In this document: positions 7,954-16,806 of the stretch, piece after piece
Numbering within the stretch: position 1 is the first letter of the stretch
Layout of the letters: each line of letters begins with the position of its first letter
Assembly: GCF_003674095.1 (NCBI RefSeq)
Contig: NZ_RDBF01000012.1
Coordinates: forward strand, 62,001 to 126,000
Length of the DNA: 64,000 nt
DNA from: Aeromicrobium phragmitis
Lineage (GTDB): Bacteria > Actinomycetota > Actinomycetes > Propionibacteriales > Nocardioidaceae
Reading direction: 5' to 3'
Translations under genes and position numbers: made by a program
Notes under the pieces: generated by a model
What the model was told of the DNA's origin: nothing
The model's database searches: none
What the model saw: only the letters and a program-made list of their open reading frames with translations

Positions 7954-8802
7954 ATGAGCCGCGAAACCGCGCTCGTCACGGCCGACTGGGTCGAGGAGCA
8001 CCTGAACGACCCGAAGGTCGTCCTCGTCGAGGTCGACGAAGACACGGAGGCCTACGACAAGGGCCACATCCCCGGTGCCGTCAAGCTCGACTGGAAGAAG
8101 GACCTCCAGGACGGCGTCCGCCACGACTTCGTCAGCAAGGACCGCCTCGAGGCCCTGCTGAGCGAGAAGGGCATCGCCAACGACGACACCATCGTCTTCT
8201 ACGGGGGCAACAACAACTGGTTCGCCGCCTACGCCTACTGGTACCTCAAGTACTACGGCCACCAGAACCTGCGCCTGCTCGACGGCGGTCGCAAGAAGTG
8301 GGAGCTCGAGTCGCGTGAGCTGACCACCGACGTTCCCTCGCGGGAGGCCACCACGTACACGGCTCAGGAGCCGAACGCCGACATCCGGGCGTTCCGTGAC
8401 GAGGTCGTCGAGGCCATCGGCACCAAGAACCTCATCGACGTCCGCAGCCCCGACGAGTACGCCGGTCGTCTGCTCGCTCCGGCGCACCTGCCGCAGGAGG
8501 CCGCGCAGATCGGCGGTCACATCCCCACGGCCGGCAACGTTCCGTGGAGCAAGGCCGCCAACGAGGACGGCACGTTCAAGAGCGACGAGGAGCTCGCGCA
8601 GCTGTACAGCGAGGCCGGCCTCGACGAGAACAAGGACACCATCGCCTACTGCCGCATCGGTGAGCGCAGCTCGCACACCTGGTTCGTCCTGCACGAGATC
8701 CTCGGCTACCCGAACGTCAAGAACTACGACGGCTCGTGGAGCGAGTACGGCTCGCTGCGCGGCGTTCCGGTGGCCGTCGGCGATCAGCCCGGGCAGGCCT
8801 GA
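7954..8802 (+). CDS. cysA2: thiosulfate sulfurtransferase, CysA2 type (tandem rhodanese)
   Basis: 282 residues with two rhodanese domains. The N-terminal one is structural (YDKGHIPGAVKLDW, YGGNNNWFAAYAYWYLK). The C-terminal one carries the active-site loop CRIGERSSHTW, with the persulfide-forming Cys at 233. The sequence is very close to mycobacterial CysA2/CysA3. It transfers sulfane sulfur from thiosulfate to thiol acceptors. Two ATGs lie close together; 7954 has the better spacing from the AAAGGA RBS (6 nt), while 7948 abuts it. It is followed by sseC after a 1-nt gap. Confidence 0.9.
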   Translation: MSRETALVTADWVEEHLNDPKVVLVEVDEDTEAYDKGHIPGAVKLDWKKDLQDGVRHDFVSKDRLEALLSEKGIANDDTIVFYGGNNNWFAAYAYWYLKYYGHQNLRLLDGGRKKWELESRELTTDVPSREATTYTAQEPNADIRAFRDEVVEAIGTKNLIDVRSPDEYAGRLLAPAHLPQEAAQIGGHIPTAGNVPWSKAANEDGTFKSDEELAQLYSEAGLDENKDTIAYCRIGERSSHTWFVLHEILGYPNVKNYDGSWSEYGSLRGVPVAVGDQPGQA

Positions 8803-8803
8803 C

Positions 8804-9100
8804 ATGTGCGGCGCGATCAAGGGCGGACCGAGCCTGGAGGGCGTCGACGTCGCCAACCAGGCGGTCATCCAGGGCATCGTGACGCGTGACGACGAGCCGG
8901 TCGGCAACGCGTACGTGCGACTGCTGGACGCCGGGGGCGAGTTCACCGCCGAGGTTCCGACCTCGGCGACCGGACAGTTCCGGTTCTTCGCCGCGCCCGG
9001 CTCGTGGACGCTGCGGACGCTCGTGCCGCGCGCCGACGTGGTCGAGCGCAAGGTCGTCGCTCAGAAGGGCGCGGTCGCCGAGGTGGCCGTCACCGTCTGA
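8804..9100 (+). CDS. sseC: SseC family protein (DUF1416)
   Basis: A 98-residue beta-rich protein that begins MCGAIKGG and contains VRLLDAGGEFTAEV and FRFFAAPGSWTLR, matching mycobacterial SseC1/SseC2, which are always encoded beside cysA2 or cysA3. The fold resembles transthyretin-like domains. The N-terminal Cys-2 is conserved in the family, but no activity is established. It is the last gene of the sulfur operon. Confidence 0.88.
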   Translation: MCGAIKGGPSLEGVDVANQAVIQGIVTRDDEPVGNAYVRLLDAGGEFTAEVPTSATGQFRFFAAPGSWTLRTLVPRADVVERKVVAQKGAVAEVAVTV

Positions 9101-9126
9101 CGGCTCCCTCGTCGTTGTTCAGGGCG

Positions 9127-9470
9127 TGGTCTCGATACGCCGCTCGCAGAGCTCGCCGCTACTCGACCAGCTATCGCCGGCCATAGGTGGTCGAGTAGGA
9201 GGTCGCTCAGCGACCGACGTATCGAGACCACGTTGCGTGGGTTGGTCTCGATACGCCGCTCGTTCCTCGCCGCTAGTCGACCGGCTGACTCGGCCATAGG
9301 TGGTCGAGTAGGGAGGCCGGCCGCGGCCGAGCGTATCGAGACCAGGTGACGTGGGTTGGTCTCGCTCCGTGGCGGCTACGCCCTCATTGCCACGGCTCCA
9401 TTGCTCCCTCGTTCCTCGGTCGCTACTCGACCAGCTAGGGATGGGGTGCCGCTACTCGAGCGGCGAGGTG
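9127..9470. repeat. cluster of alternating inverted repeats (family A)
   Basis: The gap between sseC and the LCP gene is filled by alternating copies of TGGTCTCGATACG...CTACTCGACCA and its reverse complement TGGTCGAGTAG...CGTATCGAGACCA. Two forward, two inverse and one degraded copy are seen. Each pair can fold into a long cruciform or stem-loop. The same family recurs at 31.6-32.0 kb. No coding gene is supported here. Confidence 0.85.
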
Positions 9471-9473
9471 GGG

Positions 9474-10571
9474 CTAGCGGACTTCGTCGCCGAGGAGCTC
9501 GTCGGGGTATTGCGCGATGTAACTGTCCATCTGGTCCGAGCGCATGGCCTCGAACAGTTGCCCCATCTTCGTCTCATCGAGCCGGACGATGCTGCCCCAC
9601 GCGGGGTGGTCCTCCTCGACGCCGACCGGCGCGGTCAGGAAGCGCACGCTGTCGGTCGTGACGCCCCGCATCGAGAGGGCGAGACCGCGCAGATCGCCGG
9701 TCGTCCACTCCTCGTCGATCGTGAGGTTCTCGGCGATGGCGCTCACCGTGTTGTTGAGCTTGACCGGATTGGTCGTCACGCCGCTCTCCAGCATCTTGCT
9801 CAGCAGCGATCGGATGAAGTTCTGCTGCCGCGCGATGCGGTCGTAGTCACCGCGCAGGAGCCCGTAGCGCGTGCGGACGTAGGCGAGCGCTTCCTCGCCT
9901 TCGAGCAAGTGGTCGCCAGCTTCCCAGCGGATGTCCTGCTTGGGGTCGTAGAAGCTGTTCGGGATGGTGACGGGTACGCCGCCGACGGCGGTGGAGAGAT
10001 CCTTGAAACCCTCCCAGTCGATGATCGCGAGGTGGTCCATGCGCAGGCCGGTCAGGTTCTCGACCGTCGAGATCGCACCCAGCGGCCCGTACTCGGAGAA
10101 GGCCGCATTGATCTTCTGCGCCTGCGTGGGCTCGCCGTCCTCGTCGTAGATCATCGTGTAGGTGTCGCGCGGGATCGACACCAGATCGACCTTGCTGCGA
10201 TCAGCCGAGATGTGCACGACCATGATCGTGTCGCTGCGGTACTTGCCCGAGGGCCAGTCGTCCGAGGCGGCGTCCTCGGCGAGGGTCTCGCCCCCCTGGT
10301 TGCCCTCGCCCTTGTCCGACCCGAGGAGCAGGACATTGATCGAGTGGCCGGCGTCGGGGTCGACATCGGGACGGTTCTTCAGGCTGTCGGTGTCGACGGT
10401 GTCGAGGTTCGCGAGTTTGTGATTGAGATTCCACGCGTAGGCTGCGCCGCCCATGAGGGGTAGCAGGATCGCGATGACGAGGCCCCACACGGCCAGCGGA
10501 TGACGCTTGCGGAAGGGAACACGAGGAGCGCGGCGCTTACCTGCTCCCGCGTACTTCTTGTGGGTTCCCAT
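9474..10571 (-). CDS. LytR-CpsA-Psr (LCP) family cell-wall ligase
   Basis: 365 residues: a short basic cytoplasmic tail (KKYAGAGKRRAPR), one transmembrane helix (about 28-48), and an extracellular LCP domain. Signatures are NVLLLGSD, RSDTIMVVHI, SIPRDTY (a catalytic Arg/Asp region) and RTRYGLLRGDYDRIARQQ. LCP enzymes transfer undecaprenyl-linked glycopolymers onto peptidoglycan, in actinobacteria typically arabinogalactan-like or teichoic polymers. The start at 10571 has a GAGGT RBS; a longer frame to 10625 has none. Confidence 0.88.
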   Translation of the reverse strand: MGTHKKYAGAGKRRAPRVPFRKRHPLAVWGLVIAILLPLMGGAAYAWNLNHKLANLDTVDTDSLKNRPDVDPDAGHSINVLLLGSDKGEGNQGGETLAEDAASDDWPSGKYRSDTIMVVHISADRSKVDLVSIPRDTYTMIYDEDGEPTQAQKINAAFSEYGPLGAISTVENLTGLRMDHLAIIDWEGFKDLSTAVGGVPVTIPNSFYDPKQDIRWEAGDHLLEGEEALAYVRTRYGLLRGDYDRIARQQNFIRSLLSKMLESGVTTNPVKLNNTVSAIAENLTIDEEWTTGDLRGLALSMRGVTTDSVRFLTAPVGVEEDHPAWGSIVRLDETKMGQLFEAMRSDQMDSYIAQYPDELLGDEVR

Positions 10572-10634
10572 CAACGACCTCGTGCGTGGACTGCTCAACC
10601 TCCATATTCTCGCAGGTCGCGTCAAGCCCGGTGG

Positions 10635-11066
10635 TCAGACTCCGTTTTCCATGATCAACGTCACAGGTCCGTCGTTGACGAGTTCCACGGCCATCTCGGC
10701 ACCGAAGACGCCCCGGTGCACGGAAGCTCCCTCCCGTTCCAGCGCGCCGCAGAACTCCTCGTAGAGCGGCTCGGCGACCGGTCCCGGCGCTGCAGCGCCC
10801 CACGACGGACGGCGGCCCTTGCGCGTGTCGGCATAGAGGGTGAACTGACTGACGACGAGGATGGGAGCGCCCACCTCGGCGGCGGAACGCTCCTCACGCA
10901 GGATGCGCAGGCCCCAGATCTTGCCGGCGAGTGCCTCAGCCTGTGCCGCGGTGTCGTCGTGCGTGACGCCGAGGAGCACCAGAAGCCCGGGCTGCTCGAT
11001 CGCCGACACCACCTCCCCGCCGACGGAAACCGAAGCGCGGGAGACCCGCTGAACGACCGCACGCAT
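10635..11066 (-). CDS. dtd: D-aminoacyl-tRNA deacylase
   Basis: 143 residues, full family length. It hydrolyses D-aminoacyl-tRNA to protect translation. The N-terminus [15 protein letters not shown], the motif [16 protein letters not shown] and the C-terminal [12 protein letters not shown] (the Gly-cisPro motif) are diagnostic. It is divergent from the nitrobindin gene, and both genes show leaderless promoter geometry. Confidence 0.95.
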   Translation of the reverse strand: MRAVVQRVSRASVSVGGEVVSAIEQPGLLVLLGVTHDDTAAQAEALAGKIWGLRILREERSAAEVGAPILVVSQFTLYADTRKGRRPSWGAAAPGPVAEPLYEEFCGALEREGASVHRGVFGAEMAVELVNDGPVTLIMENGV

Positions 11067-11073
11067 GGCCGAC

Positions 11074-11079
11074 AGCGTA
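11074..11079 (-). promoter_or_regulatory. -10 element of leaderless dtd promoter
   Basis: TACGCT on the minus strand, 7 nt before the dtd ATG; divergent from the TAGGAT of the nitrobindin gene. Confidence 0.5.
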
Positions 11080-11104
11080 CGCGGAGCGGCTCATGGGACG
11101 CCGC

Positions 11105-11110
11105 TAGGAT
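11105..11110 (+). promoter_or_regulatory. -10 element of leaderless nitrobindin promoter
   Basis: TAGGAT, 7 nt before the ATG at 11118. No RBS precedes this start. Confidence 0.5.
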
Positions 11111-11117
11111 CGTGGGT

Positions 11118-11612
11118 ATGGCCTTTGAGATCCCGCCCGATCTGCATCCGGACGTCATGCCGTTGGCGTGGCTGCTGGGCCACTGGCACGGCAGCGGGCG
11201 CGGCGATTATCCGACGATCGAGGCCTTCGGTTTCGAACAGGACGTCGCGTTCACGCACGACACCCGCCCGTTCCTGCACTACTTCAGTCAGACGTGGGTC
11301 ACCGATGAGGAGGGCCAGCGGGTGCGCCCCGGCGCACTCGAGACCGGTTTCATCCGCGCCGTCGGCGACGGCAAGGTCGAGATGGTGCTCGCCCACCCCA
11401 CCGGATACGCCGAGATCTGGTACGGCGAGATCGACGGGCCGCGACTCACGCTCACCACCGACATCGTGGCGCGTACCGAGACCGCCAAGGAGTACACGGC
11501 CGGCCAGCGCATGTACGGGCTCGTCGAGGGCAGCCTCATGTATGCCTACGACATGGCCGCCGAGGGCCAGCCGCTGCAGTCGCATCTGTGGGGGAAGCTC
11601 GCTCGTGTCTGA
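11118..11612 (+). CDS. nitrobindin-like heme beta-barrel protein (FABP/THAP4 family)
   Basis: 164 residues. The signature GHWHGSGRGDYPTIE begins near residue 21 and the C-terminus has HLWGKLARV, with a His in the position of the proximal heme ligand in nitrobindins. Family members bind ferric heme and isomerise peroxynitrite or bind NO. The mycobacterial orthologue (Rv0813c) lies near cysA2 and sseC2, as here. It overlaps ygfZ by 8 nt. Confidence 0.88.
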   Translation: MAFEIPPDLHPDVMPLAWLLGHWHGSGRGDYPTIEAFGFEQDVAFTHDTRPFLHYFSQTWVTDEEGQRVRPGALETGFIRAVGDGKVEMVLAHPTGYAEIWYGEIDGPRLTLTTDIVARTETAKEYTAGQRMYGLVEGSLMYAYDMAAEGQPLQSHLWGKLARV

Positions 11613-12540
11613 GTACCGCAGCCCCTTGCTCGCGCTGCCGGGCGCGGTAGAGGGCGACGCGCCCGACACCGGCGTCGCGGCCCACTACGGCTCCATCGTC
11701 GCCGAGCAGCGCCGGCTCATCGCCGGCGAGGCGTTCGTGGACCTCTCCCACCGCGACGTCTTCACCGTGGTCGGTCCGGACCGGCTCTCATGGCTGCACG
11801 CGCTCACCACGCAGCATCTCGAGTCGCTGGCGCCGAACGAGCCCACCGAGGTCCTGCTGCTCACACCGCAGGGCCGCATCGAGCATGCGTTCAGCGGTGT
11901 CGACGACGGTGAGAACGTCTTCCGGGCGCACACCGAGCCCGGCGCCGGTGCGGCCGTCGTCGAGTTCCTCGACCGCATGCGGTTCATGTCCCGTGTCGAG
12001 GTCGCCCTCGACCCCGACACCGCGGTGATCGGCACCGCGACCGGCTGGCGCTTCGTCGACCGCACCGAACTTTCCGCGCTTCCCGATCAGCTCGGTGCCC
12101 CCGTCGGCACCTGGGCGTACGAGGCGCTGCGCATCGAGCAGGGAATCGTGCGGTTCGGCCTGGACACCGACGACCGCACCATTCCCAACGAGGTCGGCCT
12201 GCTCGGGCGCGCCGTCCACATGGACAAGGGTTGCTACCGCGGCCAGGAGACCGTGGCCCGTGTGCACAACCTCGGCCGTCCACCGCGCCGCCTCGTGCGG
12301 CTGCTGCTCGACGGCTCCATGGAACATCTGCCTCCGCATGGCTCGGACGTCGTGTTCGATGGCAAGGTCGTCGGTGCCGTCGGGTCGAGCGCCCGGCATC
12401 ATGAACTCGGACCGATCGCGCTCGCGATCGTCAAACGCAACGTCGACCCGTCCGCGACTTTGATCGCCGACGGTGTCGCCGCCACCCAGGAGGTCATCGT
12501 GGATCCCGACGCCGGCTTGCACGTGCGAGCAGCCCGCTGA
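11605..12540 (+). CDS. ygfZ: YgfZ/GcvT folate-binding protein (Fe-S cluster repair)
   Basis: 311 residues from a GTG overlapping the nitrobindin stop codon. It contains the YgfZ signature MDKGCYRGQETVARVHN and a tetrahydrofolate-binding GcvT-like fold (FVDLSHRDVFTVVGPDRLSWLHALTTQ). YgfZ-type proteins help synthesise or repair some iron-sulfur enzymes. The stop codon overlaps the helicase ATG (TGATG), so the two genes are coupled. Confidence 0.9.
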   Translation: MSEYRSPLLALPGAVEGDAPDTGVAAHYGSIVAEQRRLIAGEAFVDLSHRDVFTVVGPDRLSWLHALTTQHLESLAPNEPTEVLLLTPQGRIEHAFSGVDDGENVFRAHTEPGAGAAVVEFLDRMRFMSRVEVALDPDTAVIGTATGWRFVDRTELSALPDQLGAPVGTWAYEALRIEQGIVRFGLDTDDRTIPNEVGLLGRAVHMDKGCYRGQETVARVHNLGRPPRRLVRLLLDGSMEHLPPHGSDVVFDGKVVGAVGSSARHHELGPIALAIVKRNVDPSATLIADGVAATQEVIVDPDAGLHVRAAR

Positions 12541-14204
12541 TGGCCGGGTTCGCGGAACTCGGTCTCGAGCCGAGCATCGTGTCGGTCGTGGCCGATCTCG
12601 GGTACGAGACGCCGACGCCGATTCAGGAGTCGGCGATCCCGGCGCTGCTGACGGGCCGCGACGTCGTCGGCCTGGCGCAGACCGGCACCGGCAAGACGGC
12701 GGCGTTCGCGCTGCCGATCCTGCAGAAGATCGATCCCAGCTCACGGCAGACGCAGGCGCTCGTGCTGGCCCCGACACGTGAGCTCGCCCTGCAGGTGTGC
12801 GAGGCGTTCACGTCGTACGCCGCGTCGACGCCGCAGCTCCAGGTGCTGCCCGTGTACGGCGGCCAGAGCTACCAGTTCCAGATCTCCGGCCTCAAGCGCG
12901 GCGCTCACGTCGTGGTTGGGACGCCGGGCCGGATCATCGACCACCTCGAGCGCGGGACGCTCGACATCGCTCACCTCGACGTGATGGTCCTCGACGAGGC
13001 CGACGAGATGCTCAACATGGGCTTCGCCGAGGACGTCGAGCGCATCCTCGCCGACACCCCCGAGTACAAGCAGGTGGCGCTGTTCTCGGCCACGATGCCG
13101 CCGGCCATCCGGCGACTGGCCAAGAAGTACCTCCACGACCCGATCGACATCGCCACGCCGCAGGCCACGCAGAGCACGACCTCGGTCCGGCAGCGCTGGA
13201 TCGCGGTCTCGCACCACCACAAACTCGACGCGTTGACCCGGGTGCTCGAGGTGGAGACCGGCGACGCGATGATCGTGTTCGTCCGCACCAAGCAGGCCAC
13301 CGAGGAGCTCGCCGAGCGGCTCCGCAGCCGCGGCTATCAGGCGGCCGCGCTCAACGGCGACCTCGCCCAGCAGCAGCGCGAGCGGACCGTCAACGCGCTC
13401 AAGACCGGCGCCCTCGACATCATCGTGGCCACCGACGTCGCGGCCCGCGGTCTCGATGTCGAGCGCATCAGCCACGTCGTCAACTACGACATCCCGCACG
13501 ACTCCGAGGCGTACGTCCATCGCATCGGTCGAACCGGGCGTGCCGGGCGCCAGGGTGACGCGATCCTGTTCGTCACACCGCGCGAGCGCCGGATGCTCGG
13601 CGCCATCGAGAAGGTGTCGGGGCGCCCGATCGAGGAGATGTCGATCCCCACGGCGGAGGAGGTCAACGCGCGGCGGGTCGACAAGTTCGCGCAGGAGATC
13701 ACCTCCAACATGGGCTCGCCGCAGTTCCACGCCTTCCGCAAGCTCGTCGAGCAGTACGCGACCGAGAACGACGTCGAGATGATCGACATCGCGGCTGCGC
13801 TCGCGGTGAAGAGCCACGACGGCGACGAGTTCTTCATCAGCGGCGACGTGCCGTCGCCCGCCCGTCGGGAGCCGGGGGAGCGGCGCGAACGTCGCGAACC
13901 GCGCGACGCGCGCCCCCGCGATGGCCGGAGCATCTATCGCATCGCCGTGGGCAAGCGTCACAAGATCACGCCGGCGATGGTGGTCGGTGCGCTCGCCAAC
14001 GAGGGTGGACTGCGACGCTCGGACTTCGGCAAGATCACTATCGGCGCCGAGCACACGCTCGTCGAGCTTCCGCCGGATCTGCCCGACGAGGTCTTCCGCG
14101 CGCTGGCCGACACTCGCATCTCCGGGCGCCGCATCGACCTGCGACTCGATCGTGGCCGCCCGGCTTCGCGCCCCCAGCGCAAGTCCAAGCCCAAGCGCAG
14201 CTGA
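12540..14204 (+). CDS. deaD: DEAD-box ATP-dependent RNA helicase with DbpA RNA-binding domain
   Basis: 554 residues. Q motif PTPIQESAIP, Walker A AQTGTGKT (about 44-51), PTREL, GTPGRIIDH, DEAD (about 151), SAT, then helicase C motifs DVAARGLD and HRIGRTGRAG. A basic Arg/Glu/Pro linker (about 440-462) leads to a C-terminal DbpA-type RRM (RIAVGKRHKITPAMVVGAL ... GRRIDLRLDRG). The layout matches DeaD/CsdA, which remodels structured RNA in ribosome assembly, mRNA decay and cold adaptation. Confidence 0.92.
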   Translation: MAGFAELGLEPSIVSVVADLGYETPTPIQESAIPALLTGRDVVGLAQTGTGKTAAFALPILQKIDPSSRQTQALVLAPTRELALQVCEAFTSYAASTPQLQVLPVYGGQSYQFQISGLKRGAHVVVGTPGRIIDHLERGTLDIAHLDVMVLDEADEMLNMGFAEDVERILADTPEYKQVALFSATMPPAIRRLAKKYLHDPIDIATPQATQSTTSVRQRWIAVSHHHKLDALTRVLEVETGDAMIVFVRTKQATEELAERLRSRGYQAAALNGDLAQQQRERTVNALKTGALDIIVATDVAARGLDVERISHVVNYDIPHDSEAYVHRIGRTGRAGRQGDAILFVTPRERRMLGAIEKVSGRPIEEMSIPTAEEVNARRVDKFAQEITSNMGSPQFHAFRKLVEQYATENDVEMIDIAAALAVKSHDGDEFFISGDVPSPARREPGERRERREPRDARPRDGRSIYRIAVGKRHKITPAMVVGALANEGGLRRSDFGKITIGAEHTLVELPPDLPDEVFRALADTRISGRRIDLRLDRGRPASRPQRKSKPKRS

Positions 14205-14263
14205 CCTTCTCGACGCCTGACCGCACGGCGTTCGTGTACTGAGCCGAAGGGTCGAGACGCACC

Positions 14264-14269
14264 TACACT
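14264..14269 (+). promoter_or_regulatory. -10 element of leaderless manA promoter
   Basis: TACACT, exactly 6 nt before the GTG at 14276, which supports that GTG over alternatives. Confidence 0.55.
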
Positions 14270-14275
14270 GGTGCG

Positions 14276-15466
14276 GTGTTCGTCCTCGAGAACGCCGTCC
14301 GCAATTACGACTGGGGATCCTTCGACGAGATTCCCCGGTTCGTGGGGTCCGGAGTCAACTCCGAGCCCGTGGCCGAGGTGTGGATGGGCACGCACTCGAT
14401 GGACCCTTCGCTCGTCACGCACCAGGACGGTACGACGCAGCGTCTGGACGAGATCGCCAGGGCGCTCCCGTTCCTGTTGAAGCTGTTGTCGGCGCGCCGG
14501 CCGCTCTCGCTCCAGGTGCACCCGGACCTGCCGACGGCTCAGGAGGGGTACGAGCGCGAGGACGCCGCCGGCATTCCCCTCGACGCCCCCGAGCGGACGT
14601 TCAAGGACCCGAATCACAAGCCGGAGATGGTCTACGCCCTGTCGACGTTCGACACCGTGGTGGGATTTCGGCCGACCGCTGAGATCCTGCGCGTGCTGGC
14701 GCCGCTGGAGGCTCCGCTCGCGCAGCGCTTGCACGACGATCTGCGCGCCAACCCGGGGTTCGCCGGCATCGTGCGACTCGTGGAGTGGTTGCTGAGCGAG
14801 CCCATCGACCCGCCCGAGATCGACGCCGTCGTCCAGTGCTGCCGCGATCTGCTCGATCAGGGCCTGGACATCAAGCGGGCTTACGCGACCGCGCTGATGA
14901 TCCGCCAGGACTTCCCCAACGACCCCGGCGTCGTGATCTCGCTGCTGCTGAACCGGCTCACGTTGCAGCCGGGCGAGGCGGCGTTCCTGGACACCGGCGT
15001 CATCCACGCCCATCTGCGGGGATTGTGCCTGGAGGTCATGGCGACGTCGGACAACGTGCTGCGCGCCGGGCTGACGGGTAAGCACCTCGATCCTCGCGGA
15101 CTTGTCGCCTGCCTCGACGTCGGCATGTCGCGGTTGGCGCGCGTGACTCCGCAGGTCGTCGGCGTCACCACCGAGATCTTCGACCCCGGCGTCGGAGACT
15201 TCGCGCTCGCGGTGACGCAGTGCTCACGCGGCGAGCCGGACGGAGTGCCCTTGCTCGACGCCCCGGACCGTATCGTCTTCTGCACCGGCGGCGAGGTCGA
15301 ACTCGTCAACGCCCGCGACGAACGACTCAAGGTGCGTCGCGGCGAAGCGGTCTACGCCGGTCCCGACGACGGCTCGCTACGGGTGTACGGCACCGGCGAG
15401 GTGGCTCAGGCGTACGCGCCGCAGGACCGCGATGCGCTCCGCAGCCAGCTCGTCGACCTCGTGTGA
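14276..15466 (+). CDS. manA: mannose-6-phosphate isomerase, class I
   Basis: 396 residues, a zinc-dependent cupin isomerase converting fructose-6-P and mannose-6-P, feeding GDP-mannose for glycolipids and glycans. Signatures: YDWGSFDEIP at the N-terminus, PLSLQVHPD near residue 77, FKDPNHKPEMVYAL, and the C-terminal cupin with HAHLRGLCLEVMATSDNVLRAG. The GTG start is supported by the -10 spacing. The product could supply the mannosyltransferases seen elsewhere in the window. Confidence 0.93.
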   Translation: MFVLENAVRNYDWGSFDEIPRFVGSGVNSEPVAEVWMGTHSMDPSLVTHQDGTTQRLDEIARALPFLLKLLSARRPLSLQVHPDLPTAQEGYEREDAAGIPLDAPERTFKDPNHKPEMVYALSTFDTVVGFRPTAEILRVLAPLEAPLAQRLHDDLRANPGFAGIVRLVEWLLSEPIDPPEIDAVVQCCRDLLDQGLDIKRAYATALMIRQDFPNDPGVVISLLLNRLTLQPGEAAFLDTGVIHAHLRGLCLEVMATSDNVLRAGLTGKHLDPRGLVACLDVGMSRLARVTPQVVGVTTEIFDPGVGDFALAVTQCSRGEPDGVPLLDAPDRIVFCTGGEVELVNARDERLKVRRGEAVYAGPDDGSLRVYGTGEVAQAYAPQDRDALRSQLVDLV

Positions 15467-15519
15467 TCTTGTCGCCCGACCGTAGGGTGGCGGAGTAGTT
15501 GACGATGCAAGGAGCCACC

Positions 15520-15975
15520 ATGGAGCGCCCCACCGCCCGCACTGCCCTCTACGCCGCCACTGCCGCGTCCACCGCGTTGCTTGCGGCCGCGTGCGGACCG
15601 CAGACCGAGCAGGTCGAGTCGGCTCCGTCGCCGTCCGCATCCGCCGAGGCGAAGGGCGCGAGCGAGGGTGCCGCGAGCTTCTCTGCCGGTGACTACGAGG
15701 CCACGGGCAGCTACCAGACGCCCGGCGGCACGCAGTCGGTCGACGTCGAGGTCACCTTGGAGGCCGACGGCACCATCACCGACGTCGAGGTCGACGGCAA
15801 CGCCGAGGGCGGCAACTCCGAGCAGTTCCAGGAGAAGTTCGAGAGCGGCATCGAGGCTGAGGTCGAGGGCAAGAAGATCACCGAACTGTCCGTGGACAAG
15901 GTGTCCGGCTCCTCGCTCACCAGTGGCGGGTTCAACGACGCCATCACGCAGATCATCGACGACGCGCAGGCCTGA
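15520..15975 (+). CDS. FMN-binding lipoprotein
   Basis: 151 residues. A lipoprotein signal peptide ends in the lipobox LLAAAC, followed by a Ser/Ala/Glu-rich linker and an FMN_bind domain (about 50-151). The flavinylation site reads SGSSLTS at 129-135, where the usual SGAT threonine is replaced by Ser-132; Thr-134 is the alternative acceptor. The adjacent ApbE would attach FMN covalently. The domain would carry electrons on the outer face of the membrane in concert with the RnfD-like fusion downstream. The start at 15520 follows an AAGGAG RBS. Confidence 0.87.
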   Translation: MERPTARTALYAATAASTALLAAACGPQTEQVESAPSPSASAEAKGASEGAASFSAGDYEATGSYQTPGGTQSVDVEVTLEADGTITDVEVDGNAEGGNSEQFQEKFESGIEAEVEGKKITELSVDKVSGSSLTSGGFNDAITQIIDDAQA

Positions 15976-15978
15976 GCG

Positions 15979-16806
15979 ATGTGGGCGTTCGACGCCATCG
16001 GGACCCGATGGTGCATCGACGCTCCCGAGCCGGTCGACACGGGCGCGGTCCGCGAGATCATCGACGATTTCGACCGGACCTGGTCGCGTTTCCGCGATGA
16101 CGCTCTGGTCGCGCGGCTGCGGACCCAACCCAGCGTCGACCTCGGCTCCGACGCGCCAGCCATCTTCGGGTTGTACGACCGCCTCGACGACCTGACCGAC
16201 GGGGCGGTGAGTCCCGCCATCGGCGCGAGCCTCGAACAACTCGGGTACGACGCCCAGTACACGCTGACCGCCCACGGCGAGGCGATTCCCGCGCTCCGGT
16301 GGCGCGATGTCCATCGCGATGGCTCCGTGGTCACCGTCGACCAACCCGTCGTGGTCGATGTCGGGGCGGTGGGCAAGGGCTTTGTGGCGCAGCGGATCGC
16401 TGACCTTCTCCCCGGGCCCGTCACCGTCGACGCGAGCGGAGACATCGTGCATCGGGGCACGCGGCCCTTGCGTGTCGCGCTCGAGCATCCGCTGCAGCCC
16501 GACCTCGCGATCGGTGTCGTCGACCTCGCGCCCGGCAACGCGATCTGCGCCTCGGCGATCAACCGGCGGACGTGGGGCGACCGCTGGCACCATGTGCTGG
16601 ACGCCCGGACTGGCGAGCCGACGCGCGACGTGCTCGCCACGTGGGTGGTCGCCCCCGATGCGGCGCTGGCCGACGGGTTGGCCACGGCACTGTTCTTCGT
16701 CGAATCCGACCGGGTCCTCGACGAGTTTCCCGAGGTGGGATGCGCCGTCGTCGACGCGACGATGCGCGTCCGTGCCGCCCGGATGACAGGAGAGATCTTC
16801 CGATGA
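15979..16806 (+). CDS. apbE: FAD:protein FMN transferase (ApbE family)
   Basis: 275 residues. ApbE transfers FMN from FAD to Thr/Ser of FMN_bind proteins. Family features are VVVDVGAVGKGFVAQRIADLL, DASGDIVHRG, and the C-terminal Mg/substrate region RTWGDRWHHVLDARTGEPT and AALADGLATALFF. There is no obvious signal peptide, so it may act in the cytoplasm unless the N-terminus is extended. The gene lies between its presumed substrate lipoprotein and the membrane reductase and overlaps the latter (ATGA). Confidence 0.92.
   Translation: MWAFDAIGTRWCIDAPEPVDTGAVREIIDDFDRTWSRFRDDALVARLRTQPSVDLGSDAPAIFGLYDRLDDLTDGAVSPAIGASLEQLGYDAQYTLTAHGEAIPALRWRDVHRDGSVVTVDQPVVVDVGAVGKGFVAQRIADLLPGPVTVDASGDIVHRGTRPLRVALEHPLQPDLAIGVVDLAPGNAICASAINRRTWGDRWHHVLDARTGEPTRDVLATWVVAPDAALADGLATALFFVESDRVLDEFPEVGCAVVDATMRVRAARMTGEIFR

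Noticed and set aside
9004..9299. Short open frames across the family A repeats
   Set aside because: They read through inverted repeats in both directions and have no RBS or homologous motifs.
14220..14262. CTGAGCCGAAGGGTCGAGAC before manA as another family A repeat
   Set aside because: Only GGGTCGAGAC resembles the family; no inverted partner is present.
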